Position numbers and translations under genes: made by a program
Part shown: one piece after another, positions 1 through 7,364 of the stretch
How positions within the stretch are numbered: position 1 is the stretch's first letter
How the letters are laid out: every line of letters begins with the position of its first letter
The notes under the pieces: model-generated
The model's input: only the letters and a program-made list of their open reading frames with translations
Database searches by the model: none
Told to the model about the DNA's origin: nothing
Assembly (NCBI GenBank): GCA_017469745.1
Contig: JAFUFS010000061.1
Coordinates: 1 to 35,173, forward strand
DNA from: Bacteroidales bacterium
Lineage (GTDB): Bacteria; Bacteroidota; Bacteroidia; Bacteroidales; UBA932
DNA length: 35,173 nt
Direction of reading: 5' to 3'

Positions 1-39
1 ACAGTAAATTTCCGTAATTTTGTCCTTGGCGATCGTCAT
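1..39 (-). CDS. Transposase, N-terminal 13 codons only (IS982-like DDE)
   Basis: An ATG at 39-37 opens a frame that runs off the left edge and encodes MTIAKDKITEIYC. This resembles the start of Bacteroidota IS982-type DDE transposases, which begin with a K-x-T-E-I-F/Y-C stretch followed by an acidic D-D-F-C region. The match is from memory and short. The frame has no stop before the edge. Its start codon is the last part of the 3' arm of the leader hairpin (38-47/88-97). No catalytic residues are visible because almost all of the protein lies outside the window. Confidence 0.55.
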   Translation of the reverse strand, partial: MTIAKDKITEIYC

Positions 40-128
40 AGCGAAAGGGTTTGTTTTTGGTTTGTAGCTATTCCAAATTTACAAAAACTTTCGCTATTTT
101 CCTAATAATCAGCTAGTTAAATTTCATC
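1..128 (-). mobile_element. End of an insertion sequence (IS982-like), cut by the window edge
   Basis: The minus strand of these bases reads as an AT-rich leader followed by the first codons of a transposase. The host gene on the same strand loses homology to its family at about bases 128-137, so the IS boundary is placed there, with an uncertainty of about 10 bp. The leader holds a 10-bp inverted repeat (38-47 with 88-97) and a TAAATTTG -7-type box on the minus strand at 74-81. The other IS end and any target duplication lie outside the window. IS family assignment rests only on 13 residues. Confidence 0.6.
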
Positions 129-1573
129 GAATTCACGTTAAGGTAGATCTTGTCCTTGTCCATGGCATCTTCAAGTTTCAGGAAAAGCTGCCAGCTGTCT
201 GCCTCGCTTGACCTTTCCTGGATGCTTCCCTTGGGATCCAGCTCGCGGATGCGGGCCTGGGCCGACTGGAGAAGGCGGATGTATTTCTCGGTGTCTGACC
301 GGCCTATCTCGATCAGCCTGTTCTTGTCCAGTATGTTCCTGGTCTTCATGTAGTAAAGCAGGAATCCCAAGGCTGTGAGGATGCAGAGGGCGACTGCTAC
401 TATAATGTACAGGATGTAGCGCGCTTCCCTTGTCTCCGCTTCCTTTGCCTTGAGCTCAGCTTCGTGGGTCCGGTACATGGCCGAAACCTTCAGGGCCCTT
501 TCCTTGTCGGTCCTTCGCTCCAGGCTGTCGGAGATAGCCGTTGCCCTCTTCAGATAGGAATATGCCTTCCCGGATTCTCCGAGCCCACGACAAGCCTCTG
601 CCTTGAGCGTCAGGTAGTATTCCCCGTCATAGGAGATCGTGTCGCCGGGTGAAGGAAAATCGGTGTCTCCAATTACCTGGATGGCCTGGGCGTAACTGCC
701 GCTTTCGAGAAGGTATTCAAGGATCCTCAGTTTCCCGACAGGATCGCCGGAGTACCTGGTGCCGTGGAATTTTTCAGCATATTCTTCCGCCATTTCCTTG
801 TAGCCGGTCTTCATGAGAAGGAAAGCCATTTTGCTGTAGTGGTAGGCGAACTGCTGGTCGAGATAGTCCTCCGATGTTCCGACTCCGGGCTTCATTCCCT
901 CCAGCAGTTCCTCCCTTTTGAAACCCGTTTCGACTGCTTCCTGGTATTTCCCGTCCTCTATCATGAAGTTTATCTCTTCTCCGAGGAAGTGGCTGAGAGT
1001 GGATTGGGCATGGAAACCTTCTTCCTTGGCCAGGGCAGCGATGCCGTATTCCATGTTGGCGTAGGCAGAAGCGTACTGGCCTAGTTTCATCTGGCATTCT
1101 CCGGTGAGGAAGCGGAATTCTCCCTGGGCTGCTAGCGAGTCTATCGCTACTGCCACTTTTTCTCCTTCTATGGCTGCCTGGAGGCTCTCTTCATACTGCC
1201 CGGTAAGGTAGCAGCTGCTGCACAGAAGTCTCAGAAGGACGATCCTGTTGTGTTCCTTCAGTTCATCGGAATCCACCGACAGAGCATCCTTCGCACATTC
1301 GATCACCTTCGCATCATTCTGGAGGGGATTGAAGTAGATCTTGGCCCTTGCCTCCTGAGCTGTGAAATGGCTTATCGCCCCGATGGATTCGGCACTGTCA
1401 AGCATTTCCAGAGCTCGGGAAGGATTACACATTGCAAGCTTCCTGATCCTGACAATGTCGACATCAGCCTCTGAATCATGCCTGGGATCCGGACGGCCAG
1501 AAGGTCCGTTACATGCAGAGAGCAGGAGAACTGGGATGATTAGAACGCGGATTAGAGCTGATGATCTGTTCAT
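113..1573 (-). CDS. TPR membrane regulator with its AraC-type DNA-binding domain cut off by the IS
   Basis: This 486-residue lipoprotein has a signal peptide ending in a lipobox (L-L-S-A-C, Cys21). It continues with degenerate TPR helices (about 40-360), a basic/coiled segment, one transmembrane helix (about 388-408), and a cytoplasmic linker. Bacteroidota sensors of this build continue into an AraC-family helix-turn-helix domain, whose usual lead-in is a 'LF..LE..M...K.YL' stretch. That lead-in is present at about 463-480, but the protein stops 10-12 residues later, exactly where IS sequence begins. Loss of the DNA-binding domain is therefore inferred, leaving a probable non-functional regulator. 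It is divergent from the fimbrillin-like pair, which is a plausible former target. A TAAATTTG box on the minus strand (1617-1624) could drive it. Confidence 0.8.
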   Translation of the reverse strand: MNRSSALIRVLIIPVLLLSACNGPSGRPDPRHDSEADVDIVRIRKLAMCNPSRALEMLDSAESIGAISHFTAQEARAKIYFNPLQNDAKVIECAKDALSVDSDELKEHNRIVLLRLLCSSCYLTGQYEESLQAAIEGEKVAVAIDSLAAQGEFRFLTGECQMKLGQYASAYANMEYGIAALAKEEGFHAQSTLSHFLGEEINFMIEDGKYQEAVETGFKREELLEGMKPGVGTSEDYLDQQFAYHYSKMAFLLMKTGYKEMAEEYAEKFHGTRYSGDPVGKLRILEYLLESGSYAQAIQVIGDTDFPSPGDTISYDGEYYLTLKAEACRGLGESGKAYSYLKRATAISDSLERRTDKERALKVSAMYRTHEAELKAKEAETREARYILYIIVAVALCILTALGFLLYYMKTRNILDKNRLIEIGRSDTEKYIRLLQSAQARIRELDPKGSIQERSSEADSWQLFLKLEDAMDKDKIYLNVNSMKFN

Positions 1574-1616
1574 AGCAAGTCTGTTTAAGAGGACAAGTAC
1601 GCTTTCTTGTGCTGTG

Positions 1617-1624
1617 CAAATTTA
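1617..1624 (-). promoter_or_regulatory. -7 box (TAAATTTG) for the TPR regulator
   Basis: The minus strand reads TAAATTTG, a full match to the Bacteroidota -7 consensus TAnnTTTG, 44 nt from the start codon at 1573. No convincing -33 TTG is found at the usual spacing. The rest of the divergent gap (1574-1825) is AT-rich. On the plus strand it holds only a weaker box (CAATTTTG, 1755-1762). Confidence 0.45.
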
Positions 1625-1825
1625 TAAAATAGTTTTAGTCTTGACGCGTGTCTATTTGGGGTAGGTACTTTTTTTCTGCCTTTAGGGACAAAATCACTTT
1701 CCAGGTCTGACATAATAACTGCCATATCATTATTCTCATGTCGGTCTTAATGTTCAATTTTGCAGCGAGATTCTAACCTGAAACTTTTCTGATGACACAA
1801 GGGAAGAACAAATTGAACTTAAAAA

Positions 1826-1978
1826 ATGAATAAAAAGGATTTTTATCGGGCTCCGTCGACTGTCATCCTTATTATGAGTGACGAGCCGCTGATGTCTCTC
1901 TCGGCCAAGACCGGGAAACACGTTTATGACGAAGGCCTTGACACGGAAGATGGCTGGGCCGACGATGATGACTTCTAA
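1826..1978 (+). CDS. 50-residue acidic-tailed peptide upstream of fimbrillin-like lipoprotein
   Basis: An ATG at 1826 opens a 50-codon frame ending with TAA at 1976-1978, three bases before the next gene. The product starts with a short basic stretch (MNKKDFYRAPST), has a small hydrophobic patch (VILIM) and ends in a strongly acidic, aromatic tail (GWADDDDF). Short peptides of this layout (basic start, beta-like hydrophobic patch, tail of acidic residues with W and a final F or Y) are often found just ahead of fimbrillin or surface-lipoprotein genes in Bacteroidales. They have no established function. The tight spacing implies co-transcription with the lipoprotein. No signal peptide is seen. 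Confidence 0.6.
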   Translation: MNKKDFYRAPSTVILIMSDEPLMSLSAKTGKHVYDEGLDTEDGWADDDDF

Positions 1979-1981
1979 ACT

Positions 1982-3790
1982 ATGTTTGAACAGATGAAAC
2001 GGATCTTATTCTACTTTGCGGTTGCCATGATGGCCGCAGCTGTATCTTGTACTGACAAACCGATGGAAGACGAGATCCTTCCTTCCGGTTCCGGACCTTT
2101 CAGGATAGAATTGAAAGGAGATCCTCATGGCCCCGGTACCAGGATCACGGAGGCAGAGGATGCATCTGCCGGCCTCAAGACCTCTTGGGAGGCAGGGGAG
2201 ACCATAAAAGCCATGTACTTCAAAGGTGGTTCGGCCTACCTTGCCGAGCTGACTTCTCCTTCGGGCAACGACATATTCTCAGGCGAGGTGGAGTCCGGGG
2301 AAGACGTACAGGCTTTCCGGACCAGCGACCTTTATTGTGTAAGTTCATCCTCGAAGATCACAACCCGGGTCTCTGGCGACAATGCCGAATGCACCGTGGA
2401 CTTTTCCGGACAGGACGGCTCTCTTGGCAACGTGGCGGCCTATGAACTTATGTTCGTCAAGGGGAAAGCTTCCCAGGTGCTTCATTTCGACCACATGACA
2501 TCCGTGATAAAGCTCACCTTCACCGGCTTGTCGGGCAATGAAGTATCTGCCGTCCATTTCTCGTTCACGCCATCCGACGACGTTTCCGGCCAGGCCATGT
2601 TCGCTTCCCAGGCAATCTACACCTTCGGTCCTGACGGTAACACGGTGGTGCCTGATGATGACATATTCTATGACATGCCTCAGACGCACCTCCCTGTGGA
2701 AAACGGGAGGGCTACGGTTTGGCTTGTGATCCCGGCACGGGGGAAGCTGGCGGGTGAACTCTCTGTCAGCCTGACCTGCGGAGACCACACCTACAGGCGC
2801 TACATCAAGCTTGCAGGCAAATCTTTCAAGGCATGCAACGTGGTAGCCAGGAGTGAAACACTTTCGGATGACGACCTGGTCCCGAAAGTCGGCGACTATG
2901 TCTACAGTGACGGTTCCTGGGGACCTCTGGTCTATTATGAAGACAAATGGCCGCAGGCTGTCATATTCAGCAATTACACCAGTCCTGAAGACCGTGCTGC
3001 TGGTTATACGCACGGCTATGCCATGGCGCTGCGTGATGCGGCCTGGCCTACCGCATGGGCTCCCGAGTCCGAGGTCTTGGAGAATCCAGACTATCCCCAG
3101 ACCGAAAATGTGTTCGAGACGGTCGCTGAATCGGCTCCTCTTCTCATGATGGAAAACCTTGCCGGCCTTACGACATGTACCATCCTTAATGGAATCTACC
3201 TCAGTGACTATTGTCAGGGTAACTATTACGGGGTCCCTGGTTTTGAATATACCAGGGCCAGGGCTGCGATCCCTTGCGCCATGCGTTACGGCAAGGAAGA
3301 CTGGGTCTATGCTTTCAGCACCACAGAGAACATAACCGAATTCGAAGCTCCGGAAGGTACCAGCGGATGGTTCCTGCCGAGCGTCGGACAGTGGTATCTT
3401 TGCCTTGCAAACCTTGCCGGAATCGATCCCAATGATCTGGAACTGACGTCATCAGGAGACCAGGTGACCGAACTTGCATGGAGATTCTCATCTTCTTCCG
3501 AGAGGCAGGACTATCTCGACACCTTTGCCAGTTATTTCAGCAGCAATTCCTATTATAATTCAGTCCTGGCGCAGTACGTCTCGTCCGGAAGGATGGTTTC
3601 CACTACTTTTTATCTCCCGTACAACGGACAGCTGGACTGGTATCTGTGGGCATGCGATGAGGCTACCTCTGACGGTACGGCAGCGGTAGTCTACCTGAAC
3701 TCGACTGACATCGTGTTCAAGTATGTTGCAAAGCAGACCGGGGAAGATACCGAGAATGGTTATGCAGCCCGTTCTATTCTGGCTTTCTGA
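1982..3790 (+). CDS. Fimbrillin-like surface lipoprotein
   Basis: This 602-residue protein has a type II signal peptide (hydrophobic 8-20, lipobox A-A-V-S-C, Cys23). Met5 is an alternative start that also fits the signal peptide. The N-terminal half (about 30-290) has features of the fimbrillin/Mfa-like superfamily: a K-G-D-x-x-G-x-x-T-R-I-T region after the linker, alternating beta-strands, and a conserved H-F-D-H-M-T-S core before a second beta-sandwich. The C-terminal part (about 300-602) starts V-G-D-Y-V-Y-S-D-G and carries G-W-F-L-P-S-V-G-Q-W. This is typical of the DUF1566/FISUMP-like domain found at the end of many Bacteroidales surface lipoproteins. It is probably exposed on the outer membrane as an adhesin or pilus tip subunit. 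No mate (anchor or usher) is adjacent. The function is inferred from family only. Confidence 0.75.
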   Translation: MFEQMKRILFYFAVAMMAAAVSCTDKPMEDEILPSGSGPFRIELKGDPHGPGTRITEAEDASAGLKTSWEAGETIKAMYFKGGSAYLAELTSPSGNDIFSGEVESGEDVQAFRTSDLYCVSSSSKITTRVSGDNAECTVDFSGQDGSLGNVAAYELMFVKGKASQVLHFDHMTSVIKLTFTGLSGNEVSAVHFSFTPSDDVSGQAMFASQAIYTFGPDGNTVVPDDDIFYDMPQTHLPVENGRATVWLVIPARGKLAGELSVSLTCGDHTYRRYIKLAGKSFKACNVVARSETLSDDDLVPKVGDYVYSDGSWGPLVYYEDKWPQAVIFSNYTSPEDRAAGYTHGYAMALRDAAWPTAWAPESEVLENPDYPQTENVFETVAESAPLLMMENLAGLTTCTILNGIYLSDYCQGNYYGVPGFEYTRARAAIPCAMRYGKEDWVYAFSTTENITEFEAPEGTSGWFLPSVGQWYLCLANLAGIDPNDLELTSSGDQVTELAWRFSSSSERQDYLDTFASYFSSNSYYNSVLAQYVSSGRMVSTTFYLPYNGQLDWYLWACDEATSDGTAAVVYLNSTDIVFKYVAKQTGEDTENGYAARSILAF

Positions 3791-3797
3791 TTGATTT

Positions 3798-4280
3798 TCA
3801 GTCGGTGACGATTGTGCCTAAGTAGCTGATGGGCTCGCGGTTCCGGCTACGCAGGTCGATGTTGACCCTGCCGTTTGTGAAAACCTCGAAAGTGTAGACA
3901 AGAAGGTCCTCACCGTTGTTGGTGGCCAGGGTTATCACCCTTCTGTCAGGCTTGGGATATGTCTCGATGTAGTCGCTGATCTTTGCCTCGAAGCTGAGCC
4001 CCTTTCCTCCTCCGTATGGAAGATTCCAGGCCTGCCCTACGTAGGGGAGATGGGAGATGATCTTGTCCCCGTCGATCTTGACAGAATAATTGGTGACAGC
4101 TTTGGTCATACCGCGGCGGGGATTCATCTGGTCGACGTCTACTTCAAAGGTCCTGTTGTCCAGATTGACCTGAACCTGCTCGGCTATCCTGGCTTTCTCT
4201 TCCGGAGTGACCTTCATGGCTGCGCAGCCGCTCAGCAGAAGCAGTGAGGCCGCCAAAACTATTGCGATTGATTTTCTCAT
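3798..4280 (-). CDS. DUF4251 lipoprotein
   Basis: This 160-residue lipoprotein has a signal peptide with lipobox L-L-S-G-C (Cys19). It matches the DUF4251 family: an early 'F.VD.D.MNP.RG' segment, then a strand with 'Y.V.I.GD.I..HLPY.G' and the hallmark N-L-P-Y-G-G-G-K-G-L-S-F-E. Members are about 150-190 residues, exported, and of unknown role. It begins two bases after the stop of the lytic transglycosylase and is last in the folE-trpS-mltD-like run, so it is probably co-transcribed. It ends convergently with the fimbrillin-like gene, seven bases apart. Confidence 0.85.
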   Translation of the reverse strand: MRKSIAIVLAASLLLLSGCAAMKVTPEEKARIAEQVQVNLDNRTFEVDVDQMNPRRGMTKAVTNYSVKIDGDKIISHLPYVGQAWNLPYGGGKGLSFEAKISDYIETYPKPDRRVITLATNNGEDLLVYTFEVFTNGRVNIDLRSRNREPISYLGTIVTD

Positions 4281-4282
4281 GG

Positions 4283-5161
4283 CTATTTGTCGTTTGGTAT
4301 CAAAACTTTATAACTATGACCTGATTTGTTTTCAAGTTTGGTGCCACGCAGCCAGAGGTTGGCCTCCTTGAGTTGCATGTAGCTGCATCCATGCTGCTCC
4401 GCAAAGTCCACAAGGCTTTCTATAGGACCGTTGACAGTGACGATGTCCTTGGGGGAGTAGTAGGGGTACTTGGCGAACTTGTCCACTTTGAAACCGAAGG
4501 CTTCAGGCTTCTCAAAGAACATCTTTGCAACGAGGATCCTGAACATGTAACGGGAAGTCTCTTCCACAAGGAGGAGATCCATGGCAGATTTCTGGTGCTG
4601 GTCGGCTAGCCTCTTGGAAATCCCGCCCTGACCTGCATTGTAACTTGCAGCAACAGTCATCCAGTCACCGTATTTCGAGTAGGCCTTGTTCAGGTACTGG
4701 CATGCCGCGACCGTCTCCTTCTCGATGTTGTACCTCTCGTCGACTTCGGCGTCTACTATCAGGCCATATTCCTTGGCCGTTGCCTTTGTGAACTGCCACA
4801 GGCCGGCTGCTCCGGCAGTCGACAATGCCTTCGGGCTGAGATTGCTTTCGATGGCCATCAGGTACTTGAGGTCGTCCGGGATGCCGTAGAGCTTCAGGAT
4901 CGGCTCGATCTGGGGGAAGTAACGGTCGGAGCGCTTCAGCATCAGGATGGAGTTGATGTGGGAATAGGTGAACGTGATCAGCTCCCTGTCCATCCTTTCG
5001 TAGAGATCGCTTCTGTTGAAACGGACAGTATCCCCTGCGAACACGATGTACTGTGGTACTGACGGGGCCTGGAACTGAAGCTCCTCAGACACATAGCGCT
5101 GACCCCACACAGTGGCGGAGCATATCATGGCCAGCAGTAAAGACAATGCGAACCGTTTCAT
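4283..5161 (-). CDS. Exported lytic transglycosylase, SLT (MltD-like) domain
   Basis: This 292-residue murein hydrolase would cleave the beta-1,4 bond between MurNAc and GlcNAc in the periplasm to form 1,6-anhydro ends. It has a Sec signal peptide (1-20, cut after W-G-Q). The SLT domain spans about 85-220: the catalytic Glu is E105 in L-M-A-I-E-S-N-L-S-P, followed by G-A-A-G-L-W-Q-F (117-124) and A-A-S-Y-N-A-G (171-177). The C-terminal 50 residues resemble a short LysM-like tail ('Y..K.GD', 'L...N.W..G..L') and end with V-L-I-P-N, but are too short to be sure. The gene lies 10 bp after trpS and 2 bp before the DUF4251 gene. Confidence 0.9.
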   Translation of the reverse strand: MKRFALSLLLAMICSATVWGQRYVSEELQFQAPSVPQYIVFAGDTVRFNRSDLYERMDRELITFTYSHINSILMLKRSDRYFPQIEPILKLYGIPDDLKYLMAIESNLSPKALSTAGAAGLWQFTKATAKEYGLIVDAEVDERYNIEKETVAACQYLNKAYSKYGDWMTVAASYNAGQGGISKRLADQHQKSAMDLLLVEETSRYMFRILVAKMFFEKPEAFGFKVDKFAKYPYYSPKDIVTVNGPIESLVDFAEQHGCSYMQLKEANLWLRGTKLENKSGHSYKVLIPNDK

Positions 5162-5171
5162 GGGACTATAG

Positions 5172-6287
5172 TTAAATGCTGAATCTCTTTGCCTGTTCTG
5201 CGATAAGGGTGCTGTCGTTGAAATAGTCGATCTGCATCGATTTCTTGACCTCGTCGAGGGTGGCCTGGGCTGCAGCTTCCGCGACTTCGCTGCCTTTCTT
5301 CAGGATGTCGTACACGGCAGGAATATCCCTTTCATATTCCTTCCTTCGGGCCCTGATGGGCTCGAGCTCCTCGTTGAGGATCTTCTCAAGGAACTTCTTG
5401 CATTTTACATCTCCAAGTCCGCCTTTCTGGTAGTGTGCCTTGAGCTCATCGAGGTTGGCATAGTCAGGCCAGTAGAGACCGAAGTGCTCGTCACGGCAGA
5501 AAGCATCGAGGTAGGTGAACACGGTGTTACCCTCGATGTGACCGGGGTCGCTGACATTGATGTGAAGGGGATCAGTGTACATTGACATGATCTTCTTGTG
5601 CATCTCATCAGCGGATTCGGCAAGGTAGATGCAGTTGCCCAGGGACTTGCTCATCTTGGCCTTTCCGTCTGTTCCGGGGAGTCTCAGGCAGGCCGCATTG
5701 GAAGGCAGGACAGCCTTGGGCTCGACCAGGGTCTCTCCGTAAATCCTGTTGAAACTGCGTACTATCTCCACGGTCTGTTCGATCATAGGTTTCTGATCCT
5801 CGCCCACGGGAACGTCCGTCGCCTTGAAGGCGGTAATGTCGGCGGCCTGGGAAATAGGGTAGCAGAAGAAGCCCACTGGGAGTCCGCTTCCAAACGCCTG
5901 CTCTTCGCCTTCAGCGTTGAAGCCGCGCATTGCGATCTCCGTCTTGACTGTGGGGTTCCTCTGGAGCCTTGCAACCGTCACCAGGTTCATGTAGTAGAAG
6001 GTCAGCTCGGTGAGCTGGGGAATCTGACTCTGGATGAACAGAGTCACCTTCGAAGGGTCGAGGCCTACTGAAAGGTAGTCCAGAGCGACTTCAATGATGT
6101 TTTGGCGTACCTTTTCCGGATTGTCGAAATTGTCCGTAAGGGCCTGTGCATCGGCAATGAAGACGAACATCTTGTCGTAGCCTCCGGCGTTCTGGATTGC
6201 TACCCTGTTCCTGAGTGATCCTACGTAGTGTCCGATGTGGAGACGCCCGGTAGGGCGGTCGCCAGTCAATATGATCTTTTTAGACAT
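5172..6287 (-). CDS. trpS: Tryptophanyl-tRNA synthetase
   Basis: This class I aminoacyl-tRNA synthetase charges tRNA-Trp with tryptophan (371 residues, usual bacterial length 330-370). It shows the HIGH motif (H-I-G-H, 17-20, in [10 protein letters not shown]), the specificity segment [10 protein letters not shown] (161-170) and the K-M-S-K-S loop (211-215). The start is set at 6287, where homology begins. The open frame continues upstream for 103 codons, but that part is only antisense-frame sequence inside folE with no relation to TrpRS. It lies 8 bp downstream of folE. Confidence 0.97.
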   Translation of the reverse strand: MSKKIILTGDRPTGRLHIGHYVGSLRNRVAIQNAGGYDKMFVFIADAQALTDNFDNPEKVRQNIIEVALDYLSVGLDPSKVTLFIQSQIPQLTELTFYYMNLVTVARLQRNPTVKTEIAMRGFNAEGEEQAFGSGLPVGFFCYPISQAADITAFKATDVPVGEDQKPMIEQTVEIVRSFNRIYGETLVEPKAVLPSNAACLRLPGTDGKAKMSKSLGNCIYLAESADEMHKKIMSMYTDPLHINVSDPGHIEGNTVFTYLDAFCRDEHFGLYWPDYANLDELKAHYQKGGLGDVKCKKFLEKILNEELEPIRARRKEYERDIPAVYDILKKGSEVAEAAAQATLDEVKKSMQIDYFNDSTLIAEQAKRFSI

Positions 6288-6295
6288 ATTCAGAA

Positions 6296-6886
6296 TTATT
6301 GTTTTATGAGGTTTAGGAATTCGTTTCTTGTCCTTGCAGAGCTGAGGAATATTCCCGAGAACGCGGAAGTGGTTGTGATTGCGTTGGACTTCTGTACGCC
6401 GCGCAGGGACATGCAGGTGTGCATGGCCTCGATCACGACAGCCACTCCCAGAGGGTGCAGGGCGTCCACAATGCAGTCCCTGATCTGGACCGTAAGCCTC
6501 TCCTGGACTTGGAGCCGGCGTGCGTAGGTCTCGACCACCCTGGCTATCTTGCTCAGCCCGGTGATCTTGCCGTTGGGAATATATGCCACATGGCATTTCC
6601 CGATGAAGGGGAGCATGTGGTGCTCACACATGGAATAGAGCTCGATGTCCTTGACCAGGACCATCTGCTGGTATTTCTCGTCGAAGATTGCGGACTGGAT
6701 GATCTGCTGACCGTTCTGGCCGTATCCCTGGGTTAGGAACTGAAGGGATTTCGCCACTCTTTCGGGGGTCTTCAGGAGTCCTTCACGCTCGGGATCTTCA
6801 CCCAGGAGTGCGAGGATTTCCCTCACTCTTGCAGAGATTTCCGCAGTCGTTTTTTCGTCGTATTTTTCGATCTTTTCGAATGCCAT
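6296..6886 (-). CDS. folE: GTP cyclohydrolase I
   Basis: This enzyme converts GTP to 7,8-dihydroneopterin triphosphate, the first step of tetrahydrofolate (and pterin or queuosine precursor) synthesis. The protein is a 196-residue cytoplasmic enzyme of normal length. Zinc ligands are visible as C87 and H90 in S-M-C-E-H-H and C158 in H-T-C-M-S-L-R-G-V. The catalytic region [13 protein letters not shown] and the segment G-L-S-K-I-A-R are intact. It is first in a compact minus-strand run (folE, trpS, lytic transglycosylase, DUF4251; gaps of 8, 10 and 2 bp). A TAATTTTG box lies 40 bp upstream. Confidence 0.97.
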   Translation of the reverse strand: MAFEKIEKYDEKTTAEISARVREILALLGEDPEREGLLKTPERVAKSLQFLTQGYGQNGQQIIQSAIFDEKYQQMVLVKDIELYSMCEHHMLPFIGKCHVAYIPNGKITGLSKIARVVETYARRLQVQERLTVQIRDCIVDALHPLGVAVVIEAMHTCMSLRGVQKSNAITTTSAFSGIFLSSARTRNEFLNLIKQ

Positions 6887-6925
6887 CTTCTGGTATGATT
6901 GTTGAATAGCACAGCTTGTCCTACA

Positions 6926-6933
6926 AAATTAGG
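6926..6933 (-). promoter_or_regulatory. -7 box (TAATTTTG) for the folE run
   Basis: The minus strand reads TAATTTTG, a match to TAnnTTTG, 40 bp before the folE start codon. The matching -33 TTG is not clear. The 103-bp gap to the divergent DUF2795 gene holds one such box on each strand. Confidence 0.5.
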
Positions 6934-6964
6934 CAAAAAAAAGTTATAGATTAATATTTTTACA

Positions 6965-6972
6965 TATCTTTG
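6965..6972 (+). promoter_or_regulatory. -7 box (TATCTTTG) for the DUF2795 gene
   Basis: TATCTTTG fits the Bacteroidota -7 consensus and lies 18 bp before the ATG at 6990, which puts the transcript start at roughly 6975. The -33 region is AT-rich without a clear TTG. Confidence 0.55.
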
Positions 6973-6989
6973 CGGCAAATAACAACATT

Positions 6990-7211
6990 ATGTATTGGAC
7001 TCTTGAACTTGCCAGCAGCCTGGACGATGCTCCATGGCCGGCATCAAAGGAAGAACTGATCGATTATGCCAACCGCTCAGGTGCTCCTGAAGAAGTTATT
7101 GAGAACCTCACTGAATTGGAAGATGACGGCGAGATCTACGAATCCATCGAAGACATCTGGCCCGACTATCCCACCAAAGAGGATTTCTTCTTTAACGAGG
7201 AGGAGTATTAA
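6990..7211 (+). CDS. DUF2795 small acidic protein
   Basis: This 73-residue cytoplasmic protein is very acidic at its end (F-F-F-N-E-E-E-Y). It matches the Bacteroidota form of DUF2795: start M-Y-W-T-L-E-L-A-S-x-L-D-D-A-P-W-P-A, then 'K.ELIDYA.RSGAP..VIENL.ELED.GE.YESIEDIWPDYP'. The family is small, widely conserved and of unknown function. It stands alone between a -7 box (6965-6972) and a strong intrinsic terminator (7243-7288), so it is probably a single-gene transcript. Confidence 0.9.
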   Translation: MYWTLELASSLDDAPWPASKEELIDYANRSGAPEEVIENLTELEDDGEIYESIEDIWPDYPTKEDFFFNEEEY

Positions 7212-7242
7212 GAGAAAGCACTACTCTTAACATACTGATTTA

Positions 7243-7288
7243 CAGCGAGATAAGCAAAAATTATTTGTTTGTCTCGCTGTTGTTTTTT
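7243..7288 (+). terminator. Strong intrinsic terminator after the DUF2795 gene
   Basis: A 16-pair stem (7243-7258 with 7264-7279; core CAGCGAGA/TCTCGCTG, two G-T pairs) closes a 5-nt loop. It is followed by TTGTTTTTT (7280-7288). Confidence 0.88.
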
Positions 7289-7325
7289 ACATCAAACACT
7301 GCGAGCTCTTCCTAGTGAATACCGA

Positions 7326-7355
7326 TTGCTGCCCGGATTTCTTTTCGTACATTTG
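7326..7355 (+). promoter_or_regulatory. Promoter (TTG-N19-TACATTTG) abutting the start of the TPR/LuxR regulator
   Basis: TTG at 7326-7328, 19 nt, then TACATTTG at 7348-7355 give a full match to the Bacteroidota promoter. The ATG of the following gene is at 7365, so the predicted transcript start (about 7359) leaves a leader of only about 6 nt. Confidence 0.6.
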
Positions 7356-7364
7356 TAAAACTCT

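Noticed and set aside
1755..1762. CAATTTTG as promoter of the fimbrillin-like operon
   Set aside because: Two mismatches to the first positions of TAnnTTTG and no -33 TTG at the right distance. Too weak to list as a promoter.
6288..6596. 103-codon N-terminal extension of trpS
   Set aside because: It lies wholly inside folE in another frame, has no resemblance to TrpRS, and the homologous start is at 6287.
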